A stretch of DNA of 64,000 nucleotides, from assembly GCA_944324865.1 (NCBI GenBank), contig CALUXW010000001.1, forward strand, positions 227,488 to 291,487. The letters run 5' to 3'. A program made the position numbers and the translations under genes. The notes under the pieces were generated by a model. That model worked only from the letters and a program-made list of their open reading frames with translations, ran no database searches and was not told the DNA's origin. Every line of letters starts with the position of its first letter. Within the stretch, counting starts at the first letter, position 1. This document shows positions 1 through 8,223 of the stretch, in pieces. This DNA is from Candidatus Gastranaerophilales bacterium. GTDB taxonomy: Bacteria > Cyanobacteriota > Vampirovibrionia > Gastranaerophilales > Gastranaerophilaceae.

Positions 1-517
1 TGGCATAAACTCAATAGATGATATTGTGGCAATATTAAATGCCGGCGCAGACAAAGTTTCTATAAATTCTTATGCTGTTAAAAATCCAGATATAATTAAT
101 ACTTGTGTAAATTATTTTGGCTCACAGTGTATTGTGGTTGCAATAGATGCAAAAAAAATAGACAACAACTATTATGTTCACATTAATGCAGGGAAAAAAA
201 ATACCGGAATAAAACTTGAATATTGGGCCAAAGAAGTTGAAAACAGGGGAGCAGGAGAAATATTGCTCACATCAATGGACTATGATGGTACACAAAAGGG
301 TTTTGATATACAGATGAATAAACTTGTAACTTCTGCAGTTAAAATTCCTGTTATAGCTTCGGGAGGAGCTGGTGCAGACAGTAAATATTTTAAAGATGTA
401 TTTCAAACTGCAAATGCAGATGCTGCGCTTGCTGCTTCTATTTTTCATTATAATACGCTTCCGGTGAGCTTGCTAAAAGAACAACTATTGCATGACGGAG
501 TTAATATAAGAATTTAA
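1..517 (+). CDS. hisF: Imidazole glycerol phosphate synthase cyclase subunit HisF (5'-truncated by window edge)
   Basis: HisF is the (beta/alpha)8 cyclase subunit that, with the amidotransferase HisH, makes imidazole glycerol phosphate and AICAR in histidine synthesis. The frame is open from base 2 and lacks its first part, so only the C-terminal 171 residues or so are here. The visible fragment has the family signatures GADKVSINS, the VVAIDA strand with the catalytic Asp, and the TSMDYDGT strand with the second catalytic Asp, followed by the phosphate-binding IASGGAG turn. Stop is at 515-517. A long perfect hairpin follows directly. The other his genes seen here (hisC-HAD fusion and hisB) lie 58 kb away, so histidine genes are dispersed in this genome. 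Identification is secure; the true start lies outside the window. Confidence 0.96.
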   Translation, partial: GINSIDDIVAILNAGADKVSINSYAVKNPDIINTCVNYFGSQCIVVAIDAKKIDNNYYVHINAGKKNTGIKLEYWAKEVENRGAGEILLTSMDYDGTQKGFDIQMNKLVTSAVKIPVIASGGAGADSKYFKDVFQTANADAALAASIFHYNTLPVSLLKEQLLHDGVNIRI

Positions 518-518
518 A

Positions 519-555
519 CTGCAAAATATCGACCATTATGGTCGATATTTTGCAG
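519..555. terminator. 17-bp perfect hairpin between convergent hisF and the 587-1429 gene
   Basis: Arms 519-535 and 539-555 are perfectly complementary over 17 bp with a 3-nt loop (536-538). The hairpin sits 2 nt after the hisF stop and 31 nt before the stop of the convergent gene on the minus strand. It can therefore serve both as a bidirectional terminator. No long T-run follows in either direction, so termination may rely on stem stability and the A/T tracts inside the arms. Confidence 0.75.
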
Positions 556-586
556 TTACATTGGTATTAACAGGGGACAATTTTTA

Positions 587-1429
587 TTAACTAAATATTT
601 TAAACGAACTTTCTATATTACTTTGTATTACTTTTTGAACAGATTCAAATTCTGTTTCTACAGCCTTATGCTGAGTTTCAATTTGTTTTTGATCGGTTTC
701 AAGTTTTTTATCTTGAGCCTGAACTCTTGCTGCGGCAGACTGATATTCTGCTTGTGCTGTAGCATCATCTTCTGTATAGTAATTATCTTGTATTTCGGTC
801 ATTCCAGACCAGCTGACAGATTGCCATTCACCTATTGCGCCTGATTCGCTTGCTTCACTACCAATTTCATCACCATTACCATCTATTGCAGAAAATTGTT
901 CTATTATAAATCTGCCATTTCTCAAGCCTTCTTGGAAATAGTTTTCGGTTTCAGATGCATCTGATAATTTGCTATCTACAACATAAACATCATATACATC
1001 TTCACCATTATAAGTACCTGAAACAATAACTTTGTTTCCGTCCTTTTTAACAGTAACTCCTGAACCATCACCATATCCTGCATCGGCAGCAGTTTCTGGG
1101 AGTTCACTTTCGTCAGAAACAACTACTTGTCCTCTGGCATTTTTTACACGATAATCAGAAATATTTGACCCATCGTCGTTCATGCCTGATTGTATTAAGT
1201 TTTTATAAGTCAAATTAACATTTTGGGACAAGTTTGCTTCACCTTGTTTGACCAAACGTGTTAACTTCATTTGTCTATTAGCGGTCTTACGTGCATATTG
1301 AGAAGAAACTGTTTCCAATTCAGATGCAAGTATCAATCTTCTTTGAGAAATTTCTTGAGCACGATATTCTAAATCGCTTTTCCTTGCTGTTAAGAGTAAC
1401 AATCTGCCCTGACTTGCTGCTAGTCCCAT
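587..1429 (-). CDS. Protein of unknown function: terminal coiled-coil helices around a beta-rich Asp/Ser/Gly centre
   Basis: A 280-residue protein with no family I can name with certainty. Residues 1 to about 85 begin MGLAASQGRLLLLTARKSD and are helical and heptad-rich, without a signal peptide. About 85-200 form a low-hydrophobicity Asp/Ser/Gly/Thr-rich region likely to be beta-rich. About 215-280 return to a Gln/Lys/Glu-rich helix. Helices at both ends around a variable centre recall flagellin- or hook-like filament subunits, but no flagellar gene is nearby, so this is only an analogy. I believe proteins with this MAASQ-type N-terminus occur in many copies in gut Melainabacteria; that is recollection, not a search. 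The upstream gap of 278 bp is shared with the divergent VKOR gene. The ATG follows the sequence TATGTAAAGGTGGTATA, a good AAGGTGG ribosome site. Confidence 0.7.
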   Translation of the reverse strand: MGLAASQGRLLLLTARKSDLEYRAQEISQRRLILASELETVSSQYARKTANRQMKLTRLVKQGEANLSQNVNLTYKNLIQSGMNDDGSNISDYRVKNARGQVVVSDESELPETAADAGYGDGSGVTVKKDGNKVIVSGTYNGEDVYDVYVVDSKLSDASETENYFQEGLRNGRFIIEQFSAIDGNGDEIGSEASESGAIGEWQSVSWSGMTEIQDNYYTEDDATAQAEYQSAAARVQAQDKKLETDQKQIETQHKAVETEFESVQKVIQSNIESSFKIFS

Positions 1430-1707
1430 ATTATACCACCTTTACATATCATACTTATATAAAAACATTTAGTATATACAAATTTCATACATAGTATATA
1501 TCGTAACATTTCTTTACATAAGTATTTTTGTAATCCTTTCTGGTTTTATAATTCCCATATTGTAACCTTGTTACTCATGCAATCGGCTATTTTATTTTAA
1601 AACTTTAATAAAATTAGAAAATGTTATTAAGAATTGTAACAATGTACAATAAATTAAAAGATAATGCAATTTTTCTTAATTTGCGATAAAATTAAGCAGA
1701 GGGAATT

Positions 1708-2901
1708 ATGGAAAAGAAAAAAACAGTTATTATAGCGCTATTAGCAATTATAGGATTTTTATTAACGATAGAATTAGCATTTATATTTTTTAAAGTAAAT
1801 TTTAATGAACAATACAGTGCAAGTTTTTGCTCTGTTAACAACCTGATTGACTGTGATGGTGTGGCAAAAACAAATTACTCAATGTTTTTAGGCATACCAC
1901 TTGCGCTATGGGGTATGTTTTATTACTTACTCACACTGTTTTTAAATTTTGTCCACTTAATTCAGAATAAATTTAAAAATACCATATTTGATGTTTTTAA
2001 AAATCCAAAAAGCTACATAGCAACACTTGGATTAATATCTTTTGGTGTCTCAATTTGCCTTGCGACTATTTCTATTTTTAAAATTAATAAAATATGTGCA
2101 CTATGTTTTATTACCTATTTCATCGATCTTTTTATAGCACTTTTTGCTAAAAGTAAGGGAAGTTTCTTTATAAAAGATATAAAAAATACAATTTACGATT
2201 TTATCGACGGTGTAAAAAAATATACGGTTTTATTTATAATTTTACTTATCGGTTTTATAGGTATTGTAACATATACAAGCGTTTCAATGGTGTTTTCGCC
2301 TCAACAAAAAATACAAAAATCATTTGAAGAATTTATGAATATGGAAAAAAATAAGTATGCTGTAAGCGGAAATATACTTGGCAACCCAAAAGGCGAAATT
2401 ATATATGTATATAGCGATTTTATGTGCCCATTCTGCAGAGTAACCAATATAATGGCCTCCAAATTTGCGCATGAAAACAAAGATATACAAATAATTCATA
2501 TGAATTATCCACTCGATACATCATGCAACAAATATATACCACATACTGTGCATCCAGGCGCATGTACACTTGCAAAATATGCCTTAGCAGCAAAAAAACA
2601 AAGAAAATACTGGGATATGTCAAATTTAATTTTTGATGAACAACCAACAAGCGAGGCAGATATTATACAATTAAGTGAAAAAATTAACATAGATATTGTA
2701 AAACTTGTAAATGATGTATCATCACAGGAAATAGAACAAGAACTGCTTAGTCAAATAGATGAAGCGCAAAACAAAGGTATATACGGTACACCAACAATAG
2801 TTATCGACAACATACCATATATGAGTGCAATGCCATACTTTAAAATCAAAACACTCTATGCACAAGCAAAAAAACGCCACAAAAGGGCTGCATTAAAATG
2901 A
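1708..2901 (+). CDS. VKOR family oxidoreductase fused to a DsbA-like thioredoxin domain
   Basis: A membrane oxidase that probably regenerates disulfide bonds in exported proteins by passing electrons to quinone; VKOR replaces DsbB in cyanobacteria and relatives. Residues 1-150 form the VKOR bundle: a first transmembrane helix (about 7-28), the loop cysteine pair C41 and C49, further helices, and the quinone-side CALC motif at C130-C133. After another transmembrane helix (about 173-193), the domain from about residue 215 carries CPFC at 240-243 plus a cis-Pro region (GTPTIVID) typical of DsbA/thioredoxin folds. The natural fusion brings the oxidase and its redox partner into one 397-residue chain. 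An AGAGGGA ribosome site precedes the ATG. The gene overlaps queH by 4 nt (ATGA), so the two are translationally coupled although unrelated in function. Confidence 0.93.
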   Translation: MEKKKTVIIALLAIIGFLLTIELAFIFFKVNFNEQYSASFCSVNNLIDCDGVAKTNYSMFLGIPLALWGMFYYLLTLFLNFVHLIQNKFKNTIFDVFKNPKSYIATLGLISFGVSICLATISIFKINKICALCFITYFIDLFIALFAKSKGSFFIKDIKNTIYDFIDGVKKYTVLFIILLIGFIGIVTYTSVSMVFSPQQKIQKSFEEFMNMEKNKYAVSGNILGNPKGEIIYVYSDFMCPFCRVTNIMASKFAHENKDIQIIHMNYPLDTSCNKYIPHTVHPGACTLAKYALAAKKQRKYWDMSNLIFDEQPTSEADIIQLSEKINIDIVKLVNDVSSQEIEQELLSQIDEAQNKGIYGTPTIVIDNIPYMSAMPYFKIKTLYAQAKKRHKRAALK

Positions 2902-3428
2902 AACAAGTACTTTTACATGCTTGCTGTGCCGTATGCAGTGCATACCCCATTAATTACCTTAAAGAAGAAGGCTATGAACCTATAGTATATTTTTATAATC
3001 CAAATATATATCCACATGAAGAACACCAAAGAAGATTAAATGAACTTATAGAATATTCGAAAAAAGAAAATTTTAAACTAATTATCGAAGATTATTCACC
3101 AAAAGATTTTACAAACATATCTATAGGGCTGGAAACAGAACCTGAAAAAGGTAAAAGATGCGAAAAGTGTTATTTTCTAAGACTCCATAAAACAGCAGAA
3201 AAAGCTCAAGAACTTAATTTAGAGTATTTTACTACAACATTAAGCATAAGCCCACATAAAATTTCAAAAAAGATTTTTCAAGCAGCTAAGGAAGCGGAAA
3301 ATCTATGCAATGTAAAATTCTTACCCTATGATTTTAAAAAACGTGACGGGTTTAAGATTACTCAGCAAATTGCAAAGAAAAACAACATGTATAGACAAAC
3401 TTATTGTGGCTGCATATTTTCTATTTAA
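2898..3428 (+). CDS. queH: Epoxyqueuosine reductase QueH (DUF208)
   Basis: QueH carries out the last step of queuosine tRNA modification, reducing epoxyqueuosine to queuosine at position 34 of GUN-anticodon tRNAs. It is a non-cobalamin alternative to QueG. The 176-residue protein has the family's cysteine layout: adjacent C9-C10 near the N-terminus, C88xxC91 (RCEKCYFLRL) and C170xC172 at the C-terminus. These ligate the [4Fe-4S] cluster and a second metal. The N-terminal LLHACCAVCS loop is characteristic. It overlaps the VKOR gene by 4 nt and converges with rpe, sharing 8 nt at the stops. QueD, an early step of the same pathway, is encoded at 22618-22974, which supports an active queuosine pathway. 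Confidence 0.95.
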   Translation: MKQVLLHACCAVCSAYPINYLKEEGYEPIVYFYNPNIYPHEEHQRRLNELIEYSKKENFKLIIEDYSPKDFTNISIGLETEPEKGKRCEKCYFLRLHKTAEKAQELNLEYFTTTLSISPHKISKKIFQAAKEAENLCNVKFLPYDFKKRDGFKITQQIAKKNNMYRQTYCGCIFSI

Positions 3429-4074
3429 TCAATGAATTAATTGCACAGTGTAAATCACTGGCATTAAAAAGGTAGCTGCCTGCAACAAGCGAATTTGCCC
3501 CAACACGAGTGCATATTTTTGCGGTAGCATCATTTATTCCACCATCAACTTGAATAATAAGATTATCTCTATCATACAACCTTGAATACTCTTTAATATC
3601 GGCTATTTTAGAAACACACTCATGAATAAATTTTTGTCCGCCAAAACCTGGTTCCACTGTCATAATTAACACCATATCCAAAAGGGGAATAAAATCTTTT
3701 ATAGCACTCGAAGGTGTAGAAGGCTTAATTGATAAACCGGCCATTTTTCCCATGGCATGAATTTCATTGATTATTTCACACACACAATTATTTTGAGCCT
3801 CATAATGAAAAGTAACAATATCAGCACCGGAATTTATAAAATCTTTTATATATTTTTTAGGTTCACTTATCATTAAATGAACATCTAATTTCAAATCAGT
3901 AACTTTGCGAATTGATTTCACAACAGGAGCACCTATAGTTATGTTTGGTACAAAATGTCCATCCATAACATCAATATGAACCCATTTTGCCCCTGCACTT
4001 TTAATTTTATTTATATCACGCTCTAGATTAGCGAAATCAGCAGAAAGTATAGACGGAGAAACAATTATTTCCAT
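3421..4074 (-). CDS. rpe: Ribulose-phosphate 3-epimerase
   Basis: Interconverts ribulose 5-phosphate and xylulose 5-phosphate in the pentose phosphate pathway; a cytosolic TIM-barrel metalloenzyme. At 217 residues it has the usual family length. Visible signatures include SPSILSADFANL at the N-terminus, WVHIDVMDGHFVPN with metal/catalytic residues, DVHLMISEP, the MTVEPGFGGQKF loop and the VDGGIN phosphate-binding strand. It is the last gene of the minus-strand run pyrH-frr-cdsA-rnc-rpe. It starts inside the end of rnc (10-nt overlap) and ends 8 nt inside the convergent queH. Confidence 0.97.
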   Translation of the reverse strand: MEIIVSPSILSADFANLERDINKIKSAGAKWVHIDVMDGHFVPNITIGAPVVKSIRKVTDLKLDVHLMISEPKKYIKDFINSGADIVTFHYEAQNNCVCEIINEIHAMGKMAGLSIKPSTPSSAIKDFIPLLDMVLIMTVEPGFGGQKFIHECVSKIADIKEYSRLYDRDNLIIQVDGGINDATAKICTRVGANSLVAGSYLFNASDLHCAINSLIK

Positions 4075-4790
4075 AAACCCTCGTTTTTTAAATACGTAAC
4101 AGCATTTTTTGCAGCATCTTGCTGAGCAGATTTTTTATTTGAGCCATACCCCTTTGCTAAAATTTTACCATCAAAATATACAGCAACTTCGAATAATGAT
4201 TTATGCTCTGAACCAGTCTTAGATACTAAAATATACTGCGGTAAAGTATGACTGATATCTTGCGTAAACTCTTGCAGTTGTTGCTTGGGGTTAATTTCAT
4301 CAATTTTTTGTTCTATTAAAGAAATGCTGCTTGAAAAATTAGAAATAACAAACTTTTCGACTCTGCTATAATTAAAAGTTAAATAAATTGCACCCAAAAA
4401 AGCTTCAAAAGCACAAGCAAGAATAGACTGCTTTTTCTCACCGCCTGACTTTCTCTCATTTTTTGACATTAATATAAAATCATTTAAACCGATTTGAAGT
4501 GCAAACTTTGCCAACGTTTTATCAGCAACTATTTCACCACGCAATTTAGATAAAATTCCCTCGTTATAATTTGGGAATTTATTATATAAATATTTACTAA
4601 CAATTAACTTTAAAACAGCATCGCCCATAAACTCTAGTCTCTCATAAGAACACTCTATTGGTATTGAAATTTCATGAACATAAGAGCTGTGTCGCATTGC
4701 CATCTCAAAAAGCGAAAAATCTTTACTATTGCCAAATCCTAATTTATTTAAAAATATACAATAATTATTTTCCCTATCAGAAATAGACAT
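4065..4790 (-). CDS. rnc: Ribonuclease III
   Basis: Double-strand-specific endoribonuclease that matures rRNA and some mRNAs. I place the start at the ATG whose first base is 4790 because AAGGTG lies 6 nt upstream; an in-frame ATG 33 nt earlier would run deeper into cdsA. From this start the protein is 241 residues. The RNase III signature ERLEFMGDAVL is at about 50-60, with a second acidic site (ACAFEAFLGAIYL) near residue 125. A double-stranded RNA-binding domain fills about 165-240, ending in the usual GSNKKSAQQDAAKNA helix. It overlaps cdsA by 14 nt and rpe by 10 nt, so the three are tightly coupled. Confidence 0.96.
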   Translation of the reverse strand: MSISDRENNYCIFLNKLGFGNSKDFSLFEMAMRHSSYVHEISIPIECSYERLEFMGDAVLKLIVSKYLYNKFPNYNEGILSKLRGEIVADKTLAKFALQIGLNDFILMSKNERKSGGEKKQSILACAFEAFLGAIYLTFNYSRVEKFVISNFSSSISLIEQKIDEINPKQQLQEFTQDISHTLPQYILVSKTGSEHKSLFEVAVYFDGKILAKGYGSNKKSAQQDAAKNAVTYLKNEGLWK

Positions 4791-5679
4791 GAATAACACC
4801 TTGAATATACTTAAAAAACTCAAGAATTATATTGTGACCGTTTGTAAAATTTACAAAATAATAATACGCCACCGGCAATGCAAACAGATAACCATCTGTT
4901 CTGTCTAAAATTCCACCATGTCCGGGTAAAATATTGCTTGAATCTTTTACGCCCGCATCACGTTTTACCAAAGATTCCGACAAATCTCCCAATTGCGAAG
5001 AAACAGTAATCAAAATTCCGGCAAAAAAAGCTTCAAAGAATGTCAATTTAGTATAAAACACGCCAAAAAGAGCAACCACGACAGCACAAAAAGTTGCTCC
5101 AAGAGCACCCTCTATTGTCTTTTTTGGGCTTATAACCGGTGAAAGCTTATGTTTTCCGAACTTAGAACCAAAATAATAACCACCAATATCAGTTGCAACT
5201 ACAATCAGGAATACAAAAATTACTAGCCAAAGACCCTCATTTATTCCTATTTGAAATGCGTTAATTCTATCAAGTCCAATTTGTCTTATCAGTAATAAAT
5301 GACAAGATAACCAACCGCAATACAAAAAACCAAGCACGGTTGTTGCAACATTAACTATATAGGGTTGTCTCCCCATAAAAAGAACCATTAAAAAAGAACC
5401 CATGACAGCTAATGAGATGATGGAAGGCAACAAATCAAATCTTCTAAAAAAAATTAAAATAGCAAAAGCAACATCTGCAAGCAAAATTAATGAAAGACTT
5501 GGATGAAAGCCTTTTGTACGGAGTATCTTGACATACTCGACAGAACCAAAAAAAATAACTACAAATAAAAAACATAAAAGTGGTATACCACCCATAAAAA
5601 GACACAATAATGCTACAAGTGAAATAATTACACCAGTAACTACCCTCATTATTTTATTTTGCTTTTGAGTGTCTTCCAC
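4777..5679 (-). CDS. cdsA: Phosphatidate cytidylyltransferase CdsA
   Basis: Makes CDP-diacylglycerol from phosphatidate and CTP, the branch point of phospholipid synthesis, in the inner membrane. The 300-residue protein is a chain of hydrophobic segments. Near the C-terminus it carries the family signature: SLVKRDAGVKDSSN followed by LPGHGGILDRTDG, including the paired metal-binding Asp residues. It begins 1 nt inside the frr stop region and its 3' end overlaps rnc. The order frr-cdsA after pyrH is widely conserved and links lipid synthesis to translation genes. Confidence 0.97.
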   Translation of the reverse strand: MEDTQKQNKIMRVVTGVIISLVALLCLFMGGIPLLCFLFVVIFFGSVEYVKILRTKGFHPSLSLILLADVAFAILIFFRRFDLLPSIISLAVMGSFLMVLFMGRQPYIVNVATTVLGFLYCGWLSCHLLLIRQIGLDRINAFQIGINEGLWLVIFVFLIVVATDIGGYYFGSKFGKHKLSPVISPKKTIEGALGATFCAVVVALFGVFYTKLTFFEAFFAGILITVSSQLGDLSESLVKRDAGVKDSSNILPGHGGILDRTDGYLFALPVAYYYFVNFTNGHNIILEFFKYIQGVIHVYF

Positions 5680-6239
5680 TATACGGTTAAAACCTCTTTT
5701 TCCTTTTCAACAACAACATCATCTACTATGCCAATATATTTATCAGTCAATTTTTGAACATCTGCCTGAGCATCTTTTACAGTATCCTCGGACATATTTT
5801 CAGTCTTTTCTAATTTTTTTACTTCATCGGACATATCACGTCGAATATTTCTTATTGCAACTTTAGCATTTTCTCCCATTGCTTTAACATCCTTTGAAAG
5901 TTGCTTACGCCTTTCTTCAGTCAAGGGAGGGAAAGCAAGCCTTACAACAATGCCATCAGAATTCGGAGCAATACCTAATTCTGCCTTAACAATGGCTTTT
6001 TCAATTTCCTTTATAATGGTCTTATCAAATGGAGTAATGACAAGTGTTGTACCCTCAACAACACTAATTTGTGCCATTTGGCGAAGTGGAGTAGGTGCAC
6101 CATAATAATCAATCAAAACTTTATCAAGTACCAAAGGGTTTGCCCTGCCAGTCCTTACAGTCGCAAGCTCCTTTTTAAGTTGTGCAACACATTTTTCCAT
6201 CTTATCTTTACCAGAATTTTTAATTTCGTCAAATGACAT
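5679..6239 (-). CDS. frr: Ribosome recycling factor
   Basis: Splits the post-termination ribosome together with EF-G so that subunits can be reused. The length, 186 residues, matches the family almost exactly. Characteristic stretches are LATVRTGRANPLVLDKV, the YYGAPTPLRQMAQI hinge, and PPLTEERRKQLSKDVK in domain I. It lies 2 nt after pyrH and 1 nt overlaps cdsA, in the standard pyrH-frr-cdsA order. Confidence 0.98.
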   Translation of the reverse strand: MSFDEIKNSGKDKMEKCVAQLKKELATVRTGRANPLVLDKVLIDYYGAPTPLRQMAQISVVEGTTLVITPFDKTIIKEIEKAIVKAELGIAPNSDGIVVRLAFPPLTEERRKQLSKDVKAMGENAKVAIRNIRRDMSDEVKKLEKTENMSEDTVKDAQADVQKLTDKYIGIVDDVVVEKEKEVLTV

Positions 6240-6241
6240 GC

Positions 6242-6964
6242 TTATTCTCCTACATATGTTCCAACATTTTCATTATGTAAAATCTTAACAATACTATCCT
6301 GTTGTGCAAAATCAAACACATAAATAGGTATATTATTTTGTTTACACAAAGAACAAGAAGTTAAGTCCATTACTTTTAAATTATTTACAATTATATCATC
6401 GTACGTTATTTTATTATATTTTTTAGCATGCTGATTTACCCTTGGATCATCATCATAAACTCCATCAACACCATTTTTTGCCATCAGCATTGCTTGTGCA
6501 CCAATTTCTGCGGCCCGCAACGCAGCAGCTGTATCTGTAGTAAAAAACGGATTACCAGTACCAGCTGCGAATATAACAACTCTTCCCTTTTCAAGATGCC
6601 TAATAGCCTTAAATCTAATATAAGGTTCAGCTATCTTGTGAATATCCAATGCAGACTGTACCCTGCAAGCAACTCCAATTTTTCTTAACTCACTTTGGAG
6701 GGCAATAGCGTTCATAACAGTAGCAAGCATACCTACATAATCACCTGATGCTTGGTCCATTCCAAGCTTTTTAGAATTTTTCATACCTCTGAAGATATTT
6801 CCGCCACCGACCACTACTGCGATTTGCACACCCAAGTCATGTACTTTTTTAATTTCATTACAAATCATTTCAACAGGCTTAGGATCAATCCCAAACTCTT
6901 GAGAACCCAACAAGGCCTCTCCGCTTATTTTTAATAATATTTTTTGATATTTTGTTTCCAACAT
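6242..6964 (-). CDS. pyrH: Uridylate kinase (UMP kinase)
   Basis: Phosphorylates UMP to UDP with ATP; a hexameric amino-acid-kinase-fold enzyme of pyrimidine synthesis. At 240 residues it matches family length. Seen motifs: KISGEALLG near the N-terminus, VVGGGNIFRG, the TDTAAALRAAEIGA segment and the AKNGVDGVYDDDP loop that binds nucleotide. It is the first gene of the minus-strand operon leading to rpe. The HEAT-like gene at 7033 is divergent, with 68 bp between the starts for both promoters. Confidence 0.98.
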   Translation of the reverse strand: MLETKYQKILLKISGEALLGSQEFGIDPKPVEMICNEIKKVHDLGVQIAVVVGGGNIFRGMKNSKKLGMDQASGDYVGMLATVMNAIALQSELRKIGVACRVQSALDIHKIAEPYIRFKAIRHLEKGRVVIFAAGTGNPFFTTDTAAALRAAEIGAQAMLMAKNGVDGVYDDDPRVNQHAKKYNKITYDDIIVNNLKVMDLTSCSLCKQNNIPIYVFDFAQQDSIVKILHNENVGTYVGE

Positions 6965-6996
6965 ATTTTAGCCTTATGAAACTAACTTAAATTAAT

Positions 6997-7025
6997 TATA
7001 CAAGAAAGTCAAATCGATGTATAAT
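6997..7025 (+). promoter_or_regulatory. Candidate promoter for the 7033 gene, leaderless arrangement
   Basis: A perfect TATAAT lies at 7020-7025, with TATACA (4 of 6 matches to TTGACA) 17 nt upstream at 6997-7002. Only 7 nt separate the -10 box from the ATG at 7033, so transcription would begin at or next to the start codon. No Shine-Dalgarno sequence can fit. The same geometry is seen before 36332, 40846 and 58987. Confidence 0.55.
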
Positions 7026-7032
7026 TGTAAAT

Positions 7033-8223
7033 ATGAATTTAAAAACTCAAAATGCAAAAAATCTTATATCTAAAGACGAAAAACTTTCCAAACAGGCTGC
7101 ACAGGACATTTTAAACCAAACAGACATAAAAAGTTTTAAAACATTATGCGAAAACTCTATTTTTTTATTTGATTACGTTGTCAATAAAATTGTAAAAAAT
7201 CTTAATTTGGCAACAAATACAAAAAATTTAAATTCAACTTTTGAATTTGCGAAGTACTATGACGATAAAATAGGCTGTTATATTAATAATATTTGGCAAA
7301 AATATGCAAACGAAGATTTAACTGATGCAATATTAGAATTATTGCAAAAAGGAACAGATAACCAGAAAATTTATGCCGTAAAATATTTTGAAAAAATAAA
7401 TGACCCTCTTGCACTTGAATACCTGAGAGAATTTGCCTTCTGTGAAAATGAACATTTACAAAGTGTTTCGGCAGTAACACTAAGAGCCTTTAATGACAAA
7501 TTTAGTCACGACAAAGCTTTTTTGATGTTAAAAAATGATGATGAATTCATTAAATACAAAGCAATAAAATTTTTAATTAACTATGGAATATCAGAAGACA
7601 TAAAGTTTATAATAAACGAACTTGACAATAATATTTTTGCATCAAATATTGCTCAAGAAATACTATATGCACATGACTACATTTTTTTAAAAAAATATTT
7701 AAGTTTTGAGCAAATTCTTAACTTATACGATGAAATTGTATCTTCTTACCCAGAAGATACACCTCTGGAAACTATTTTAGACTTTAATCTTTATGGATTT
7801 ATATATGAGTTAGCACAGAACAAAACTTCATACAGCGAAAGAATAATTGCGGATATTAAAAATATAACCTGCATCACAAGCTCCAATACTACATACACTT
7901 ATGACTTGGACAAAGAACACTTATACGAAATACACAAGTTAAATAATTATTTAAAAAATATCGAAACTGACATAAAGCTAATCACCAAAGAATTTGATAA
8001 ATCACAAAAAAGAATACAAAGAGCACTTAACTGTATTGTAAACATTGGTAACAATTCTGCAAACTCAGATATAAAAACTTTATATGAAAAAACATTTGAC
8101 CCACTTATATTGTGCGAATGCGCAAGAGCTGCAAAAAGTTTAAATTTTTCACTAGATATAAAAATCGGACTAAGTAAAATCAGAGACACAAATGCAATGG
8201 AACTATTTAAAAGTTATTTTTAA
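7033..8223 (+). CDS. HEAT-repeat-like protein of unknown function
   Basis: A 396-residue soluble protein with no recognisable catalytic motif. The middle part (about 95-200) has helical-pair repeats of HEAT type: segments such as TDNQKIYAVKYFEKINDP, EHLQSVSAVTLRAFND and DEFIKYKAIKFLINYG each pair two short helices with a conserved Ala/Leu pattern. The rest is predicted helical and Lys/Asn-rich. No signal peptide is visible, so a cytosolic scaffold or interaction role is likely. The gene stands alone between divergent pyrH and convergent ftsQ, and its stop overlaps the ftsQ stop by 4 nt. Its -10 box sits 7 nt from the ATG, suggesting a leaderless mRNA. Confidence 0.75.
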   Translation: MNLKTQNAKNLISKDEKLSKQAAQDILNQTDIKSFKTLCENSIFLFDYVVNKIVKNLNLATNTKNLNSTFEFAKYYDDKIGCYINNIWQKYANEDLTDAILELLQKGTDNQKIYAVKYFEKINDPLALEYLREFAFCENEHLQSVSAVTLRAFNDKFSHDKAFLMLKNDDEFIKYKAIKFLINYGISEDIKFIINELDNNIFASNIAQEILYAHDYIFLKKYLSFEQILNLYDEIVSSYPEDTPLETILDFNLYGFIYELAQNKTSYSERIIADIKNITCITSSNTTYTYDLDKEHLYEIHKLNNYLKNIETDIKLITKEFDKSQKRIQRALNCIVNIGNNSANSDIKTLYEKTFDPLILCECARAAKSLNFSLDIKIGLSKIRDTNAMELFKSYF

